From positions 1,488,001 through 1,552,000 of the forward strand of contig NZ_AP022619.1 of NCBI RefSeq assembly GCF_010731655.1: DNA of 64,000 nucleotides. Direction: 5' to 3'. The notes under the pieces are model-generated. The model worked only from the letters and a program-made list of their open reading frames with translations. It was not told where the DNA came from and ran no database searches. Numbering within the stretch: position 1 is the first letter of the stretch; each line of letters opens with the position of its first letter. Shown here piece after piece: positions 42,510 through 51,207 of the stretch. The translations under genes and the position numbers were made by a program. Origin of the DNA: Mycobacterium paraseoulense (GTDB lineage Bacteria; Actinomycetota; Actinomycetes; Mycobacteriales; Mycobacteriaceae).

Positions 42510-42949
42510 CGACTTTCACGACCGGGGGTCCTGCGAACTCCGCATTAACGGCGCCACCTGGGACTCTGACGCCGACAGTCTATTCGCAACACCGGCCACA
42601 CGGCGCCGCAAGACAGCCGATCGGATGCCTTATGCGGGCCCCGCCGGCAACCAGGATGATCGTTGTGTCCCGCCACGCTCACTCCCCATCCAGGGAGCGT
42701 CAAGGATCAGCCGAAGTAACTGTCAACCATCAGCCGAAACACCGTCACGCATCAGCCGAAGGCAAAATGTCAACCGTCGCCCCGCAAATTGCCCTCGGTC
42801 GCCGGTATCTGCCGGTCAAGCCGGACGATAGGCTTCCCCGATGGATCAGTTCCGGCGTGGCGAGCTTGTCTTCGATGTCATCGATGCCGGCGCCGAGGAT
42901 GGCCCGGCCGTGGTTTGCGAAGGACGACCAATGGCGCTCATCAGCACGA
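42510..42949. other. Gene-free stretch with short spaced direct repeats
   Basis: No convincing gene is seen. ATCAGCCGAA occurs at 42706, 42729 and 42751 (spacing 23 and 22 bp), and TGTCAACC at 42721 and 42768 interleaves with it. Such spaced short repeats can mark the end of an IS21-type element, but no transposase remnant was found next to them. Confidence 0.4.
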
Positions 42950-43825
42950 TCAGGGAGATGGCGATCCGTACAAGCCCGGACCTGTGATGCGAAGTTGGTG
43001 TAGGAACGAACGAGCGGCCTCATACGCGGCCTCGATCAGCGCAGCAGTGTAGGTGAAGTCAAGCGGCGACATTAGCCTGGGCGGGGGCCCGGGAAGGTAC
43101 ACGACCGGGATCCCGGCGGCGAGGACAGGAGCCTCGAGCACGGCCTGTGCGCGCATGGCGACCATCGCCGTGTAGAGCAGAATGTCAGCGATGGTTTTGG
43201 TCGAGGCCGGCAGCTGGCCAGGAAAATTGCAGTCGAGTACCACCAACGAGCGTGCCCCCATCTCGACCGCCTGCCGCATCGGGACGTTGGCCACCAAGCC
43301 ACCGTCGTAGAGCTGGTGGCCGTTGAGGTCAACAGGCGGGAAGATGCCTGGGATCGCGGCGCTGGCCAACAGAGCGGGAAGCAGCGGACCGTCACACACA
43401 ACGTGTGGCCGAGCGGTGGCAACGTCTGTGGTGACTGCGGCGAACGGCAGTGTCAGATCCGCGAATGTCGCTGTTTGACTTATGAAGTCGGCGATCACTG
43501 CGGCCAGTCCGGTATTGGGGAACAGGTGCGTGTTGACCTTCTGCAGCAGCAAGACTTGGGCGAGCAAACCGCCCGGAAACACCTGATCCCGCGACATCCG
43601 TGCCCACACGTGCGAGAGCCGGTTGGCCGCACCTTTCGGATCCGCGGCGATCACCGCACCGTTAAGCGCCCCAACCGAGGTTCCGGAGACGAGATCGGGA
43701 GTGACTTCGTACTCACTCAGCGCCTGAAGCATACCCACTTGGATCGCGCCAAGGCTGCCCCCACCGCCAAGCACATACCCGATTGGTCGGGGCAGCCCGT
43801 CCAACCCAAGCACCTGATCGTCCAC
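42950..43825 (-). CDS. Patatin-like phospholipase
   Basis: A 291-residue cytosolic patatin-family acyl hydrolase with the Ser-Asp dyad: oxyanion loop G-G-G-G-S-L-G near residue 20, nucleophile elbow G-T-S-V-G with Ser50, and D-G-G with Asp174. It is related to the RssA/NTE-type group of patatins that hydrolyse membrane lipids or acyl esters. The start is a GTG at 43825. It is transcribed alone, with its 5' end facing the tRNA fragment. Confidence 0.92.
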   Translation of the reverse strand: MDDQVLGLDGLPRPIGYVLGGGGSLGAIQVGMLQALSEYEVTPDLVSGTSVGALNGAVIAADPKGAANRLSHVWARMSRDQVFPGGLLAQVLLLQKVNTHLFPNTGLAAVIADFISQTATFADLTLPFAAVTTDVATARPHVVCDGPLLPALLASAAIPGIFPPVDLNGHQLYDGGLVANVPMRQAVEMGARSLVVLDCNFPGQLPASTKTIADILLYTAMVAMRAQAVLEAPVLAAGIPVVYLPGPPPRLMSPLDFTYTAALIEAAYEAARSFLHQLRITGPGLYGSPSP

Positions 43826-43872
43826 CTAATCAGACTAAATACCGAATCAGCCGAGGTCATACACATACGTTG

Positions 43873-43914
43873 TGGGGCGGGCGGGGCTCGAACCCGCGAC
43901 CAACGGATTATGAG
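43873..43914 (-). other. 3' fragment of tRNA (CAU anticodon), probable attachment-site scar
   Basis: On the minus strand the sequence runs from the anticodon loop (CTCATAA) through the 3' anticodon stem, variable loop, a perfect T-arm (GCGGG / TTCGAGC / CCCGC) and the acceptor 3' strand CCGCCCC with discriminator A. The 5' half is absent: the bases before the loop do not pair with the anticodon stem, and no GGGGCGG strand exists nearby. A 3' tRNA remnant without its 5' half is the classic product of tyrosine-integrase insertion into a tRNA gene. The inserted DNA would be at higher coordinates. Confidence 0.75.
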
Positions 43915-43938
43915 AGCGTCCCACCTGGGGAGACGAGA

Positions 43939-43970
43939 TTTGACGGCCTTTTGTGAGGTGCGCCGTCAAA
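43939..43970. repeat. 9-bp perfect inverted repeat next to the tRNA fragment
   Basis: TTTGACGGC and GCCGTCAAA flank a 14-bp spacer. It begins 25 bp from the tRNA remnant. Confidence 0.6.
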
Positions 43971-43975
43971 CGGTG

Positions 43976-44002
43976 GTATTCCGAACGGGCACAACGGAAT
44001 AC
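43976..44002. repeat. 8-bp perfect inverted repeat
   Basis: GTATTCCG and CGGAATAC flank an 11-bp spacer, directly following the previous inverted repeat. Confidence 0.55.
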
Positions 44003-44046
44003 GCTGCCGAAACACGCCGAGGCTTGAAGAGGTTCGTCGAGACTAC

Positions 44047-44078
44047 TGCGGACTGTGTGCGGACTGGCGAACGGACTG
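44047..44078. repeat. Three spaced copies of CGGACTG
   Basis: TGCGGACTG at 44047 and 44058, and CGGACTG at 44072. Short phased direct repeats beside an attachment site resemble integrase arm-binding sites, but no integrase gene is present. Confidence 0.45.
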
Positions 44079-44190
44079 CCTAGCGCACCTTGGCGTGCGG
44101 GATCAACCTTCTACGTGTGAAGCGGAGTTCCGGCTTACATCAATGTGTTTTCGCTGGTCATACCAGTAGCGATGCCCGTAATCGGGCCTA

Positions 44191-44613
44191 TTGGACGTAC
44201 TGATCCGCCGCTTTGGCCGCATATTGGCCGCACGGCTTGGGGCGATTCGAGCTGCGCATATCCACGTCTGGCCGGGAAAGTACGCCATAACGAGGATCGA
44301 CATCGACCGGGCGTTGTTCGACCATCCCCAGGAAACCTCCCGGTTCGGAGCCGAGGTTTGGTGGAACGATTCGATTACCGGCGAACACGCCGCGGATACG
44401 GATGAACCCGCCGAAGAGCACCGCGACACTTTCCTTCTGTCGTTCCGTCGGGTCGCTTCGCGGGCCGGCGAGATTTTGCTCCGACTATTGGCCGCCGTCG
44501 TGGAGCGTGCGCGCCTTGACGAATTCATCGACACATCTGAGGACCGTCTCGACACCGCCGATGATCAAGGGGATCAGAACGCTAGCGATGCATTGAATGG
44601 CTCACGCCACTAG
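44191..44613 (+). CDS. Possible hypothetical protein in island border
   Basis: A 140-codon open frame with a plausible mix of residues, a basic N-terminus and an acidic C-terminus (T-D-E-P-A-E-E, D-T-A-D-D-Q-G-D-Q). No family is recognised and no good ribosome-binding site was found. It may be a fragment or chance frame. An overlapping minus-strand frame is Ser/Arg-rich and looks like a shadow. Confidence 0.3.
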   Translation: MDVLIRRFGRILAARLGAIRAAHIHVWPGKYAITRIDIDRALFDHPQETSRFGAEVWWNDSITGEHAADTDEPAEEHRDTFLLSFRRVASRAGEILLRLLAAVVERARLDEFIDTSEDRLDTADDQGDQNASDALNGSRH

Positions 44614-44620
44614 GTCGTGT

Positions 44621-45457
44621 TCACGACAGATGTAATGGCTCCACCGGACTGCCCATCGTCGCTCGGTAGTCGATCGGCTGTTTGCCGTCGATATCCTTGA
44701 CGCCGTAGCGTCTGCCGAGTTCAGCGCCGATTAACGCACGGCCAGACAAGCGGGACAGTTGTGGATCGTGGTAGAGCGCATCGATCACCAAACCGGTGAA
44801 CTCCGGATGCTCCCACTGCGGAAGTGATTGGCGCACGGCGTCGGGAAGTTGCTCTGGGGGTACGGCTTCGATGAATTCGGTGAGAACAAAGCCCGGCCAG
44901 ATCGAGACGGCCGAGACGCCATGGGATGCCAGTTCCATCGCCATATCGGCCATCATCTTGTCGGTGCCGGCCTTCGCCGCGCCGTAGGCTGGGCCGTGGA
45001 AGTACGATACCGCTCCGTAAAACGACACGCTGGCGATCAGTCCCTTCCCGGCTGCCACCATGATTGGCGCTGCGTAGTAGGACGCCACATAGTTGGATCG
45101 AAGGCCCACCTCGATCATGTCGACGACGTGTAACGGCTTCTCCCAGAAGGGAGACGGCGCAGAGTTGGCCAGGTAGTCGACTGCGGCGGCATTGTTGACG
45201 AGGATGTCGAGGCGACCGCACTCCTCGGCCACCCGCACGAACAGTGCTTTGACGGCGTTGTCGTCGCGGTGGTCGCATTGCACCGCGATGCCTGTGCCGC
45301 CTCGCGCCTCGATCTCGTCGACCGTTCTCGCAAGCTCTTCGGCTCCGCGCGCCGTCACGTACACCGTGGCGCCTTTCGAGCCGAACGCTCGTGCGATACC
45401 GCGGCCCAAGCCGCGACTCGCACCAGTGACAACTACGACATCGTTAGTTGACGACAC
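44621..45457 (-). CDS. Short-chain dehydrogenase/reductase
   Basis: A 278-residue Rossmann oxidoreductase. The cofactor motif is T-G-A-S-R-G-L-G (residues 11-18), the N-N-A-A motif is near 88-91, and the catalytic residues are Ser145 with Tyr158 and Lys162. Its length and the extended C-terminus fit the DHRS1-like group. The substrate is unknown. It starts 22 bp after the small gene at 45480-45854 on the same strand, so it may be the last gene of the mmpS-mmpL operon and could modify the exported lipid's precursor. Confidence 0.92.
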   Translation of the reverse strand: MSSTNDVVVVTGASRGLGRGIARAFGSKGATVYVTARGAEELARTVDEIEARGGTGIAVQCDHRDDNAVKALFVRVAEECGRLDILVNNAAAVDYLANSAPSPFWEKPLHVVDMIEVGLRSNYVASYYAAPIMVAAGKGLIASVSFYGAVSYFHGPAYGAAKAGTDKMMADMAMELASHGVSAVSIWPGFVLTEFIEAVPPEQLPDAVRQSLPQWEHPEFTGLVIDALYHDPQLSRLSGRALIGAELGRRYGVKDIDGKQPIDYRATMGSPVEPLHLS

Positions 45458-45479
45458 TGTCCTGAGTTCCTTTCTTTGT

Positions 45480-45854
45480 TCAATTCTCGACGTCTTGGCG
45501 TGTACTGACGCAACGTGAGTTGTTCATCAATGCGTCGGTAGGGATGTGATGTGAATAAGCCAGCCCGCGGTCGTAATTCATCGAATAGACCGGGTGGGTG
45601 CGGTCTGCTGCCGCGCGCATCATCTGAGTTGACTTGCCGTTGTAGTCCATCATGTATGGCTGGTGGCAGACCGGTTCGTCGCCGCATGCAGCGGCCAGGA
45701 CTTGCTCTGCGGTACAGGTGGTCTCGAGCATGTGGTGTGAAATCGGGCATTGGTTGATGGCATCAGCCAGGGTCGCTGGGGCGGATACCACCGCGTTCGC
45801 GATGAACGCTTCGGGCATATCCACCAACTCAGTGAGCTTTTGCACTCGTGCCAT
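45480..45854 (-). CDS. Small Cys-containing hypothetical protein, mmpL operon
   Basis: About 124 residues from the ATG at 45854. The sequence has a coherent, conserved-looking core: P-A-T-L-A-D-A-I-N-Q-C-P, T-A-E-Q-V-L-A-A-A-C-G, and N-Y-D-R-G-L-A-Y-S-H-H near the end. It resembles small secreted mycobacterial proteins found beside MmpL genes, but no signal peptide is present in this form, so the N-terminus may be lost or the start may be wrong. It begins 16 bp after the DUF732 gene on the same strand. Confidence 0.5.
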   Translation of the reverse strand: MARVQKLTELVDMPEAFIANAVVSAPATLADAINQCPISHHMLETTCTAEQVLAAACGDEPVCHQPYMMDYNGKSTQMMRAAADRTHPVYSMNYDRGLAYSHHIPTDALMNNSRCVSTRQDVEN

Positions 45855-45870
45855 CCCCGGTGTCTTCGGG

Positions 45871-46197
45871 CTACTGTGTAGCCGCATCGAAACGCACCAG
45901 TTGGTCAGAGCAGTAGGTTCCCAGCGCTGCGGCCAGGAACTGCCAGGCTTGTCCGGTGGTGGTGTCGTGGGTGAGGTTGCGTCCGACGAATGTGGCTGAC
46001 GCATAGACGTCCTTGTCGATTCCGCGGTGCAGCCGCTCACAGGTGGTCTTGGCGATCCAGGCGTGGTAGTCCGGCTGCCCGTAGATGCCGTAGGTGTGCA
46101 GCTCGTTGGTGAAGTCGGTGTCGGGATCGGCGGCCGTGGGTGCGGCCAGCAGCACCGAGGTGAGAAAGGTCGCGAGGACTGCGGTCAACGCTCTCAT
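45871..46197 (-). CDS. Secreted DUF732 protein
   Basis: A 108-residue exported protein with a signal peptide (about 1-22, ending A-A-D) and the DUF732 pattern of mycobacterial secreted proteins: [10 protein letters not shown] near residue 28, a Cys in K-T-T-C-E, and C-S-D-Q-L near the end. The function is unknown. Its ATG overlaps the mmpL stop by 4 bp (ATGA), so it is translationally coupled to the transporter and probably acts outside the membrane with it. Confidence 0.85.
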   Translation of the reverse strand: MRALTAVLATFLTSVLLAAPTAADPDTDFTNELHTYGIYGQPDYHAWIAKTTCERLHRGIDKDVYASATFVGRNLTHDTTTGQAWQFLAAALGTYCSDQLVRFDAATQ

Positions 46198-49103
46198 GGC
46201 GCCACTCCTACCGCCGGATCTTTCTGCAAACGCTCGACTTTGGGCCACGGGGTGGGCAGCGGGCGCACCCGCACCCGCTGCGGCCACCAGTACCACCGCC
46301 CCAGCAGGGTAGCGATCGCCGGCGTCGTGAACGACCGGACTATCAGGGTGTCGAAGATCAATCCCAGTCCGATGGTGGTGCCGACCTGACCGATCACCCG
46401 CAGCTCGCCGATCGCCATGGTCATCATCGTGAAGGCGAACAGCAGCGCGGCGGCGGTGACGACCGAACCGCTGCCTCCCAGGGTGCGGATGATGCCGGTG
46501 CGGACCCCTGCGCTGACTTCCTCCTTGAGGCGCGAGATCACCAGCAGGTTGTAGTCGGCGCCCACGGCAAGCTGGATGATCATTGCCATGGGCAGCACCA
46601 TCCAGTGCAGTTCGAGCCCAATGATATACTGCCACAGTAGTACTGAGATGCCGAATGAGGCGCACAGCGACATCACCACCGCGCCGACGATCACCGCCGC
46701 GGCGATGATGGCCCGGGTGATGATGAGCATGATCAGGAAGATCAGCGCGAGCGCGGCGATACCCGCGATCATCAAGTCGTACTTCGTGCCGTCGGCCATG
46801 TCTTTGAAGGTCGACGCGGTACCGCCGAGGTAGATTCGTGCCCCCTCCAGCGGTGTGCCCTTGATCGCTTCTTTCGCGGCTTGCTTGATGGCGTCGATCT
46901 TTTCGATGCCCTCCACCGACATCGGGTCACCCTCGTGGGCGATGATGAATCGCACCGCGTTCCCGTTCGGGGACATGAATTGCTTGATGCCGCGCTTGAA
47001 GTCGGCGTTGTCGAAGGCTTCCGGCGGCAAATAGAATGAGTCGTCGTTCTTGGCTGCATCGAACGCCTCCCCCATCGCGTGGGAGGTCTGCTGCATCTCG
47101 GCCGTTTGCTGCTGCATCCCCTTCTGCGTTTGGTACAGCGTCAGCATCATCTGTTTGACCGATTTCATCGTGTCGATCATGGCCGGCATCAACGCAACCA
47201 TCTGCGGCATCAGGGAATTGAGCCGTTCCATGTCCGGGATCAAGTTTCGGATGTTGTCGGTCATCGCGTCGATGCCGTCGAGTGCGTCGAAGATCGAGCG
47301 CAACGCCCAGCAGACCGGGATGTCGTAGCAGTGCCGTTCCCAGTAGAAGTAGCTGCGTAGCGGCCGGAAGAAGTCGTCGAAATTCGCCAGCTGATCTCGC
47401 ACCTGCGCGAGCGTGATCGACATGTCTTTCATCTTCGTCACCATGTTGTTGGTGGTATCGGCCATCTGGACGGTGATGTTCTGCATCTTCTGCATCGTGT
47501 CGATGTTCGTTTGCATGTCTTCGGCCTGTTTCAACATGTCGGCCGTCCGGTCACCCTGGTATTGGTCGTTGAGCTTGCTCAACATGCTCTGCTGGGACAG
47601 GGCGTAGGGGATGGTGCTGTGCTCGATGGGCTGTCCGTCGGGCCGGGTGATCGTCTGGACGCGCCCGATCCCGGGCACTTTGAACACCGCTTTGGCGATC
47701 TTGTCGATCACCAGGAAGTTCGCCGGGTTTCGCAGGTCGCGGTCCGTCTCGATCATCAGCATCTCGGGGTTGAGCCGGGCGGGGGCGAAATGCCGCTCGG
47801 CCGCTGCGTAGCCCTGGCTCGAGGGGATGCTCGCCGGCAGGTACTTACGGTCGTTATAACTCGTTTTATAGCTGGGCAGCGCGATCAGTCCGATCAGCGA
47901 TATCACCAGGGTGGCAGCCAGAATCGGTCCGGGCCAGCGCACCACCGCGGCACCGACCTTGCGCCAGCCCCGCGAGCGCAAAGCGCGTTTGGGATCGAGC
48001 AGGCCGAACCTGCCGGCCACCACCACTAACGCTGCCCCGACGGTCATCGCGAACGTGACCATCACGAGCATGCCGATAGCCAACGGCACGCCGAGCGTCT
48101 GGAAGTACGGCAGCCGGGTGAAGCTCAGGCAGAAGGTGGCCCCCGCGATCGTGAGGCCGGAGGCGACGATGACGTGGGCGGTGGTACCGAACATGGTGTA
48201 GTACGCCGATTCTCGGTCCTGACCCAGGCTGCGCGCCTCCTGATAGCGGCCGATCAGAAAGATCGCGTAGTCGACGGCGATGGCGATGGCCAACGTCACC
48301 ACCAGGCTGGTGGCAAAGGTCGAGAGCCCGATGATGTCGTGGTAGCCCAGGAAGGCGATCGTCCCGCGGACGGTCGCCACGCTGATCCCGAGCATCGCGA
48401 GGATCAGCAGGGTCGTGATGATGGAGCGGAAGTAGACCAGCAGGATGACCAGGATGACCACCATGGTCAGTTTCTCCACTGATTTCATGCTGCTGTGGCC
48501 GATCGCTTGCTGCTCGGCGGCCGTCGCCGCACCGCCGGTGAGATAGGCCTTCACGCCCGCGGGTGCCGGGGTCTGCTCGATGATCCGGTGCACGGCGGCC
48601 ACCGAATCGTTAGCCTTGGCCTCACCTTGATTGCCGACCAGGTTGATTTGGGCGTAGGCGGCCTTGCCGTCGCCGCTTTGCACTCCCGAGGCGGTCAGCG
48701 GGTCGCTCCAGAAATCCTGGACGTGCTCGACGTGCGCGGTGTCGGCGCGCAGGGCGGCGACTAATTTCGCGTAATACTCCCGGGCCTCGGCACCCAGCTT
48801 GTCCTTGCCCTCGAGCACGATCATCGCCGAGCTGTCGGATTTGAACTCCGCGAACACCTGGCCGATTCGCTGCATCGCCACAGCCGCGGGCGCGCCCTTG
48901 GGGCTCATCGACACCGAGCGCAACTCACCGACCTTCTCGAGCTGCGGCGTCGAGGTATTCAGGAATATCGCCAACCCGATCCAGGCAATGATGATCGGCA
49001 CCGAAAGCTTGCGCATCGCCAGCGCGATGCCGCCGAAATGCGGGCGCGGCCGGGTCGGCACCGAGATCTCCTCGGTCACCGCCTCTGCGACCGGCGCGCT
49101 CAC
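46194..49103 (-). CDS. mmpL: MmpL-family RND lipid transporter
   Basis: A 969-residue transporter with the MmpL topology: two bundles of six membrane helices and two periplasmic domains, the second enlarged with a long Met/Gln-rich coiled-coil region (about 470-670). The proton-relay Asp-Tyr pairs are Asp278-Tyr279 in V-D-Y-A-I-F and Asp850-Tyr851 in A-D-Y-N-L-L. The coiled-coil insertion and a dedicated MmpS are features of the MmpL4/MmpL5-type group that exports siderophores, glycopeptidolipids or drugs; the actual cargo is unknown. It overlaps mmpS at its start by 4 bp and the DUF732 gene at its end by 4 bp. Confidence 0.96.
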   Translation of the reverse strand: MSAPVAEAVTEEISVPTRPRPHFGGIALAMRKLSVPIIIAWIGLAIFLNTSTPQLEKVGELRSVSMSPKGAPAAVAMQRIGQVFAEFKSDSSAMIVLEGKDKLGAEAREYYAKLVAALRADTAHVEHVQDFWSDPLTASGVQSGDGKAAYAQINLVGNQGEAKANDSVAAVHRIIEQTPAPAGVKAYLTGGAATAAEQQAIGHSSMKSVEKLTMVVILVILLVYFRSIITTLLILAMLGISVATVRGTIAFLGYHDIIGLSTFATSLVVTLAIAIAVDYAIFLIGRYQEARSLGQDRESAYYTMFGTTAHVIVASGLTIAGATFCLSFTRLPYFQTLGVPLAIGMLVMVTFAMTVGAALVVVAGRFGLLDPKRALRSRGWRKVGAAVVRWPGPILAATLVISLIGLIALPSYKTSYNDRKYLPASIPSSQGYAAAERHFAPARLNPEMLMIETDRDLRNPANFLVIDKIAKAVFKVPGIGRVQTITRPDGQPIEHSTIPYALSQQSMLSKLNDQYQGDRTADMLKQAEDMQTNIDTMQKMQNITVQMADTTNNMVTKMKDMSITLAQVRDQLANFDDFFRPLRSYFYWERHCYDIPVCWALRSIFDALDGIDAMTDNIRNLIPDMERLNSLMPQMVALMPAMIDTMKSVKQMMLTLYQTQKGMQQQTAEMQQTSHAMGEAFDAAKNDDSFYLPPEAFDNADFKRGIKQFMSPNGNAVRFIIAHEGDPMSVEGIEKIDAIKQAAKEAIKGTPLEGARIYLGGTASTFKDMADGTKYDLMIAGIAALALIFLIMLIITRAIIAAAVIVGAVVMSLCASFGISVLLWQYIIGLELHWMVLPMAMIIQLAVGADYNLLVISRLKEEVSAGVRTGIIRTLGGSGSVVTAAALLFAFTMMTMAIGELRVIGQVGTTIGLGLIFDTLIVRSFTTPAIATLLGRWYWWPQRVRVRPLPTPWPKVERLQKDPAVGVAP

Positions 49104-49528
49104 GCGGACTTCACAATGCAGTAGGTCTGGGCGTCGTACCCGTCGACGACGCGCTCAGCGCGCAGCTGGTCGTCGACGTAAACGCGACAGCCCAGCGAGT
49201 CGGCATCACCTTGGGCGACCAGCGTCGCAGACACGGATGGATCGGTGGTCGACAGGGTCAATGACCAGGGCAGTGCGACGTTACTCGCCCGCCGGGGTAT
49301 CGCTTTTAGGTCGGTGTAGTTGATGTCGACGACCGCACCGGCGGGACCGGAGACCTCGTAACGCACCACCTTCGGGTTGAACCGCTTGGCATCACCGGCG
49401 AAGTTCATCGGCGTTACCAGCACCGGATCCGAGCCGAAGATCCCCCGGATCCGGCTGACAGCCACCCCGCCAAGGGCAACGACGCCCACCATCACCAACG
49501 GCAGCCACACACGTTGGAGCACTTTCAT
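49100..49528 (-). CDS. mmpS: MmpS membrane-anchored accessory protein
   Basis: A 142-residue MmpS protein: one N-terminal membrane helix (about 7-27) and an extracytoplasmic immunoglobulin-like domain with the family's [21 protein letters not shown] and the paired C-R-V-Y-V / Y-C-I-V-K-S ending. MmpS proteins support their cognate MmpL in export. The ATG at 49528 follows GGAGGG; an upstream in-frame start would add ten residues. It is the first gene of an operon with mmpL, the DUF732 gene, the 45480 gene and possibly the SDR gene. Confidence 0.95.
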   Translation of the reverse strand: MKVLQRVWLPLVMVGVVALGGVAVSRIRGIFGSDPVLVTPMNFAGDAKRFNPKVVRYEVSGPAGAVVDINYTDLKAIPRRASNVALPWSLTLSTTDPSVSATLVAQGDADSLGCRVYVDDQLRAERVVDGYDAQTYCIVKSA

Positions 49529-49583
49529 CCCGACCCTCCCTCGACCACTGGACCGCAACGTTATTAGCCGATCGGCAGACTCA

Positions 49584-49603
49584 ACTTATACGGTCGTATG
49601 AGT
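49584..49603. promoter_or_regulatory. Palindromic operator candidate between mmpS and tetR
   Basis: A 20-bp inverted repeat, ACTTATACGGTCGTATGAGT, has 9-base arms matching at 8 positions around a GT centre. It lies midway between the divergent mmpS and tetR genes, the usual position for an auto-regulatory TetR operator. A TATATT hexamer at 49610-49615 could be the -10 element of the tetR promoter, so a repressor bound here would cover both promoters. Confidence 0.6.
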
Positions 49604-49713
49604 ACCGTCTATATTGGAGTAAGACTTGTGAGCGTCGCCACGCCGCCGCGGTCAGGGTGGCCCAAGTCACCACTTCCCGCCGGCGGTAGCCTGCACGAAA
49701 GGAGGCGTTCGGG

Positions 49714-50274
49714 ATGGCCAAACCCGTGGCTGCTCGCGGTTTCGCGCGCGAGCGCGTGCTCGAGGCGGCGCTTGAGCTGTTCGCCCAATACGGCGTCCGC
49801 GGCACCTCCATTCAGATGATCGGCGCGCGGCTCGGTGTTACGAAAGCCTCCGTCTACTACCAGTTTCAGTCCAAGGACGACATCGCCCTAGCAGTTGCCC
49901 AACCGATATTTGATGACCTCGCACGCATCCAGCGCATCGCAAACGGGCTTCCCACGCCGGAAGCGCGCCGCGACGTCGCCCTCAGCGGCCTCATCGACCT
50001 CGTCATCCGACACCGCCAAGTGGCCAACGTCATCTACGGCGATCCGGCCATGACCGAGCTGATCAACACCCACCCGGATCTGCGCCACACTGTCGACAAC
50101 TTCACCGACCTGCTGCTCGGCGCGCAACGGAGCTGTTCTGATCTGGTCGCCATGACGCTACTCACCGCCGGAATCTACGGATGTACGGCCGACGCCCGCC
50201 TGAGCGGAATCACCGACGACGACCTGCGCGACCTATTGCAGGATGTCGTCAAGAAGGTCACCGCAGCGCTATGA
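49714..50274 (+). CDS. TetR-family regulator of the first mmpS-mmpL operon
   Basis: A 186-residue TetR repressor. The N-terminal helix-turn-helix reads G-T-S-I-Q-M-I-G-A-R-L-G-V-T-K-A-S-V-Y-Y-Q-F (about residues 30-51); the rest is the helical ligand-binding and dimer domain. It is divergent from mmpS with a palindrome between them, so it is likely to repress the export operon and itself until a ligand is bound. The ATG at 49714 follows AAGGAGG. An IS110-type remnant begins in the opposite orientation at its stop codon. Confidence 0.9.
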   Translation: MAKPVAARGFARERVLEAALELFAQYGVRGTSIQMIGARLGVTKASVYYQFQSKDDIALAVAQPIFDDLARIQRIANGLPTPEARRDVALSGLIDLVIRHRQVANVIYGDPAMTELINTHPDLRHTVDNFTDLLLGAQRSCSDLVAMTLLTAGIYGCTADARLSGITDDDLRDLLQDVVKKVTAAL

Positions 50275-50565
50275 GCCGGATGCCGCGAGGCGGACCCGTG
50301 CCAATCCCGCCGCCGAGACGGCGGCCGGATAGGACTCGTGGAGCAGGGACCGAACTTCATAACCGAGGTTCTGGCGTGCCCAGACGGCGTCTTGTGCACG
50401 GGCCACACCGGGATTGCTTGGGCCAGTTCAGTACCGGCGGGAAGGGTCGCTGTGCTGGTATGTCAGCGCGCACGAAGTTGGCTAACGCTACGGCGTCGGT
50501 TGCATCGGATTTGGCGCCGGAGACTTGATGGCGTGCCCGCTCGTTAGGGCGGACCCGAGTTCTGT
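50269..50565 (-). pseudogene. IS110-type transposase remnant
   Basis: Minus-strand translation in two frames gives peptides of an IS110-family transposase. From about 50545 to 50450: V-S-G-A-K-S-D-A-T-D-A-V-A-L-A-N-F-V-R. After a frameshift, from about 50408 down to a stop at 50269: A-R-A-Q-D-A-V-W-A-R-Q-N-L-G-Y-E-V-R-S-L-L. These match the N-terminal/coiled-coil half of that family. No intact reading frame, ends or target-site copies are seen, so it is an old fragment. Its position between two transporter operons marks past recombination. Confidence 0.7.
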
Positions 50566-50635
50566 TCTGTTCGGCGGTCCATCGAAGCGCTGTGCGCGCG
50601 AACGGATTACGGCAGCGCGTGCCACCGTAGATCGG

Positions 50636-50848
50636 TCAGCTGGCCATGCCGGCGAAGAACGCGCCGGTAATGAGACCGATGATCATGGCCGTTAGCACCT
50701 GCCCGAGCGCGGCGGTCACAAAGACGGCACTGACGGACGCTATGAACAGCATCCATAGCATGGCTATCCACAGCCGGTGAGCGGTGATCAACGTCCCTAC
50801 GGCTGGAGACTGACCGACGATCGCCGCACGGTTACGCCTTCGGATCAT
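50636..50848 (-). CDS. Small two-helix membrane protein
   Basis: A 70-residue protein with a basic N-terminus (M-I-R-R-R-N-R) and two hydrophobic helices (about 17-42 and 45-68). The ATG at 50848 is preceded by AGGTGG at good spacing; a start four codons earlier is weaker. No family is recognised, and it lies in a debris-rich region. Confidence 0.5.
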   Translation of the reverse strand: MIRRRNRAAIVGQSPAVGTLITAHRLWIAMLWMLFIASVSAVFVTAALGQVLTAMIIGLITGAFFAGMAS

Positions 50849-50860
50849 TGCCCACCTCAT

Positions 50861-51207
50861 CTATGAGTTCAGCCATAACACACACCCTGAAGTGATCTGA
50901 ATCATAGCAGGGCCAGATTCTTGCTGAACGGCCCCGATCGCGGCAGATAAGCGCAGGGTGTTGGGTCTTTCGACGACGTCTCGTCGGTGAGCTAGTCGTA
51001 GAACTTGGGCCTTGTCACCGTGCCGCTTCAGGCAGCCGTGGCCGGCGTCGGTGATGCCGCTCACCTCGCGTTGGCGGGGCGTCCGCCCGCTATGGGGTAC
51101 GTTTTTTACGTTCCCGTCAGAGAACTCGGGTTCCGTTATGGCGAGCGGGCATGGCTACGCGACTGCCATGTCTTGGATGAACGAAGCGAGGGGGCAGGGG
51201 GCATGCA
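50861..51207. other. Intergenic region upstream of the second mmpS
   Basis: No convincing gene or RNA is seen in these 347 bp. They must hold the promoter of the mmpS-mmpL-tetR operon. A GGGGGCAGGGGG purine stretch directly before the GTG at 51208 may serve as its ribosome-binding site. No palindrome like the one at 49584-49603 was found here by eye. Confidence 0.4.

Noticed and set aside
42706..42776. CRISPR-like mini-array
   Set aside because: Repeats are only 8-10 bp, there are too few of them, and there are no cas genes.
43873..43960. Complete tRNA-Met gene
   Set aside because: No 5' acceptor strand, D-arm or 5' anticodon stem is present; only the 3' half can be folded.
44103..44555. 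150-codon minus-strand frame
   Set aside because: Ser/Arg-rich composition, no homology, and it overlaps a more plausible frame on the other strand.
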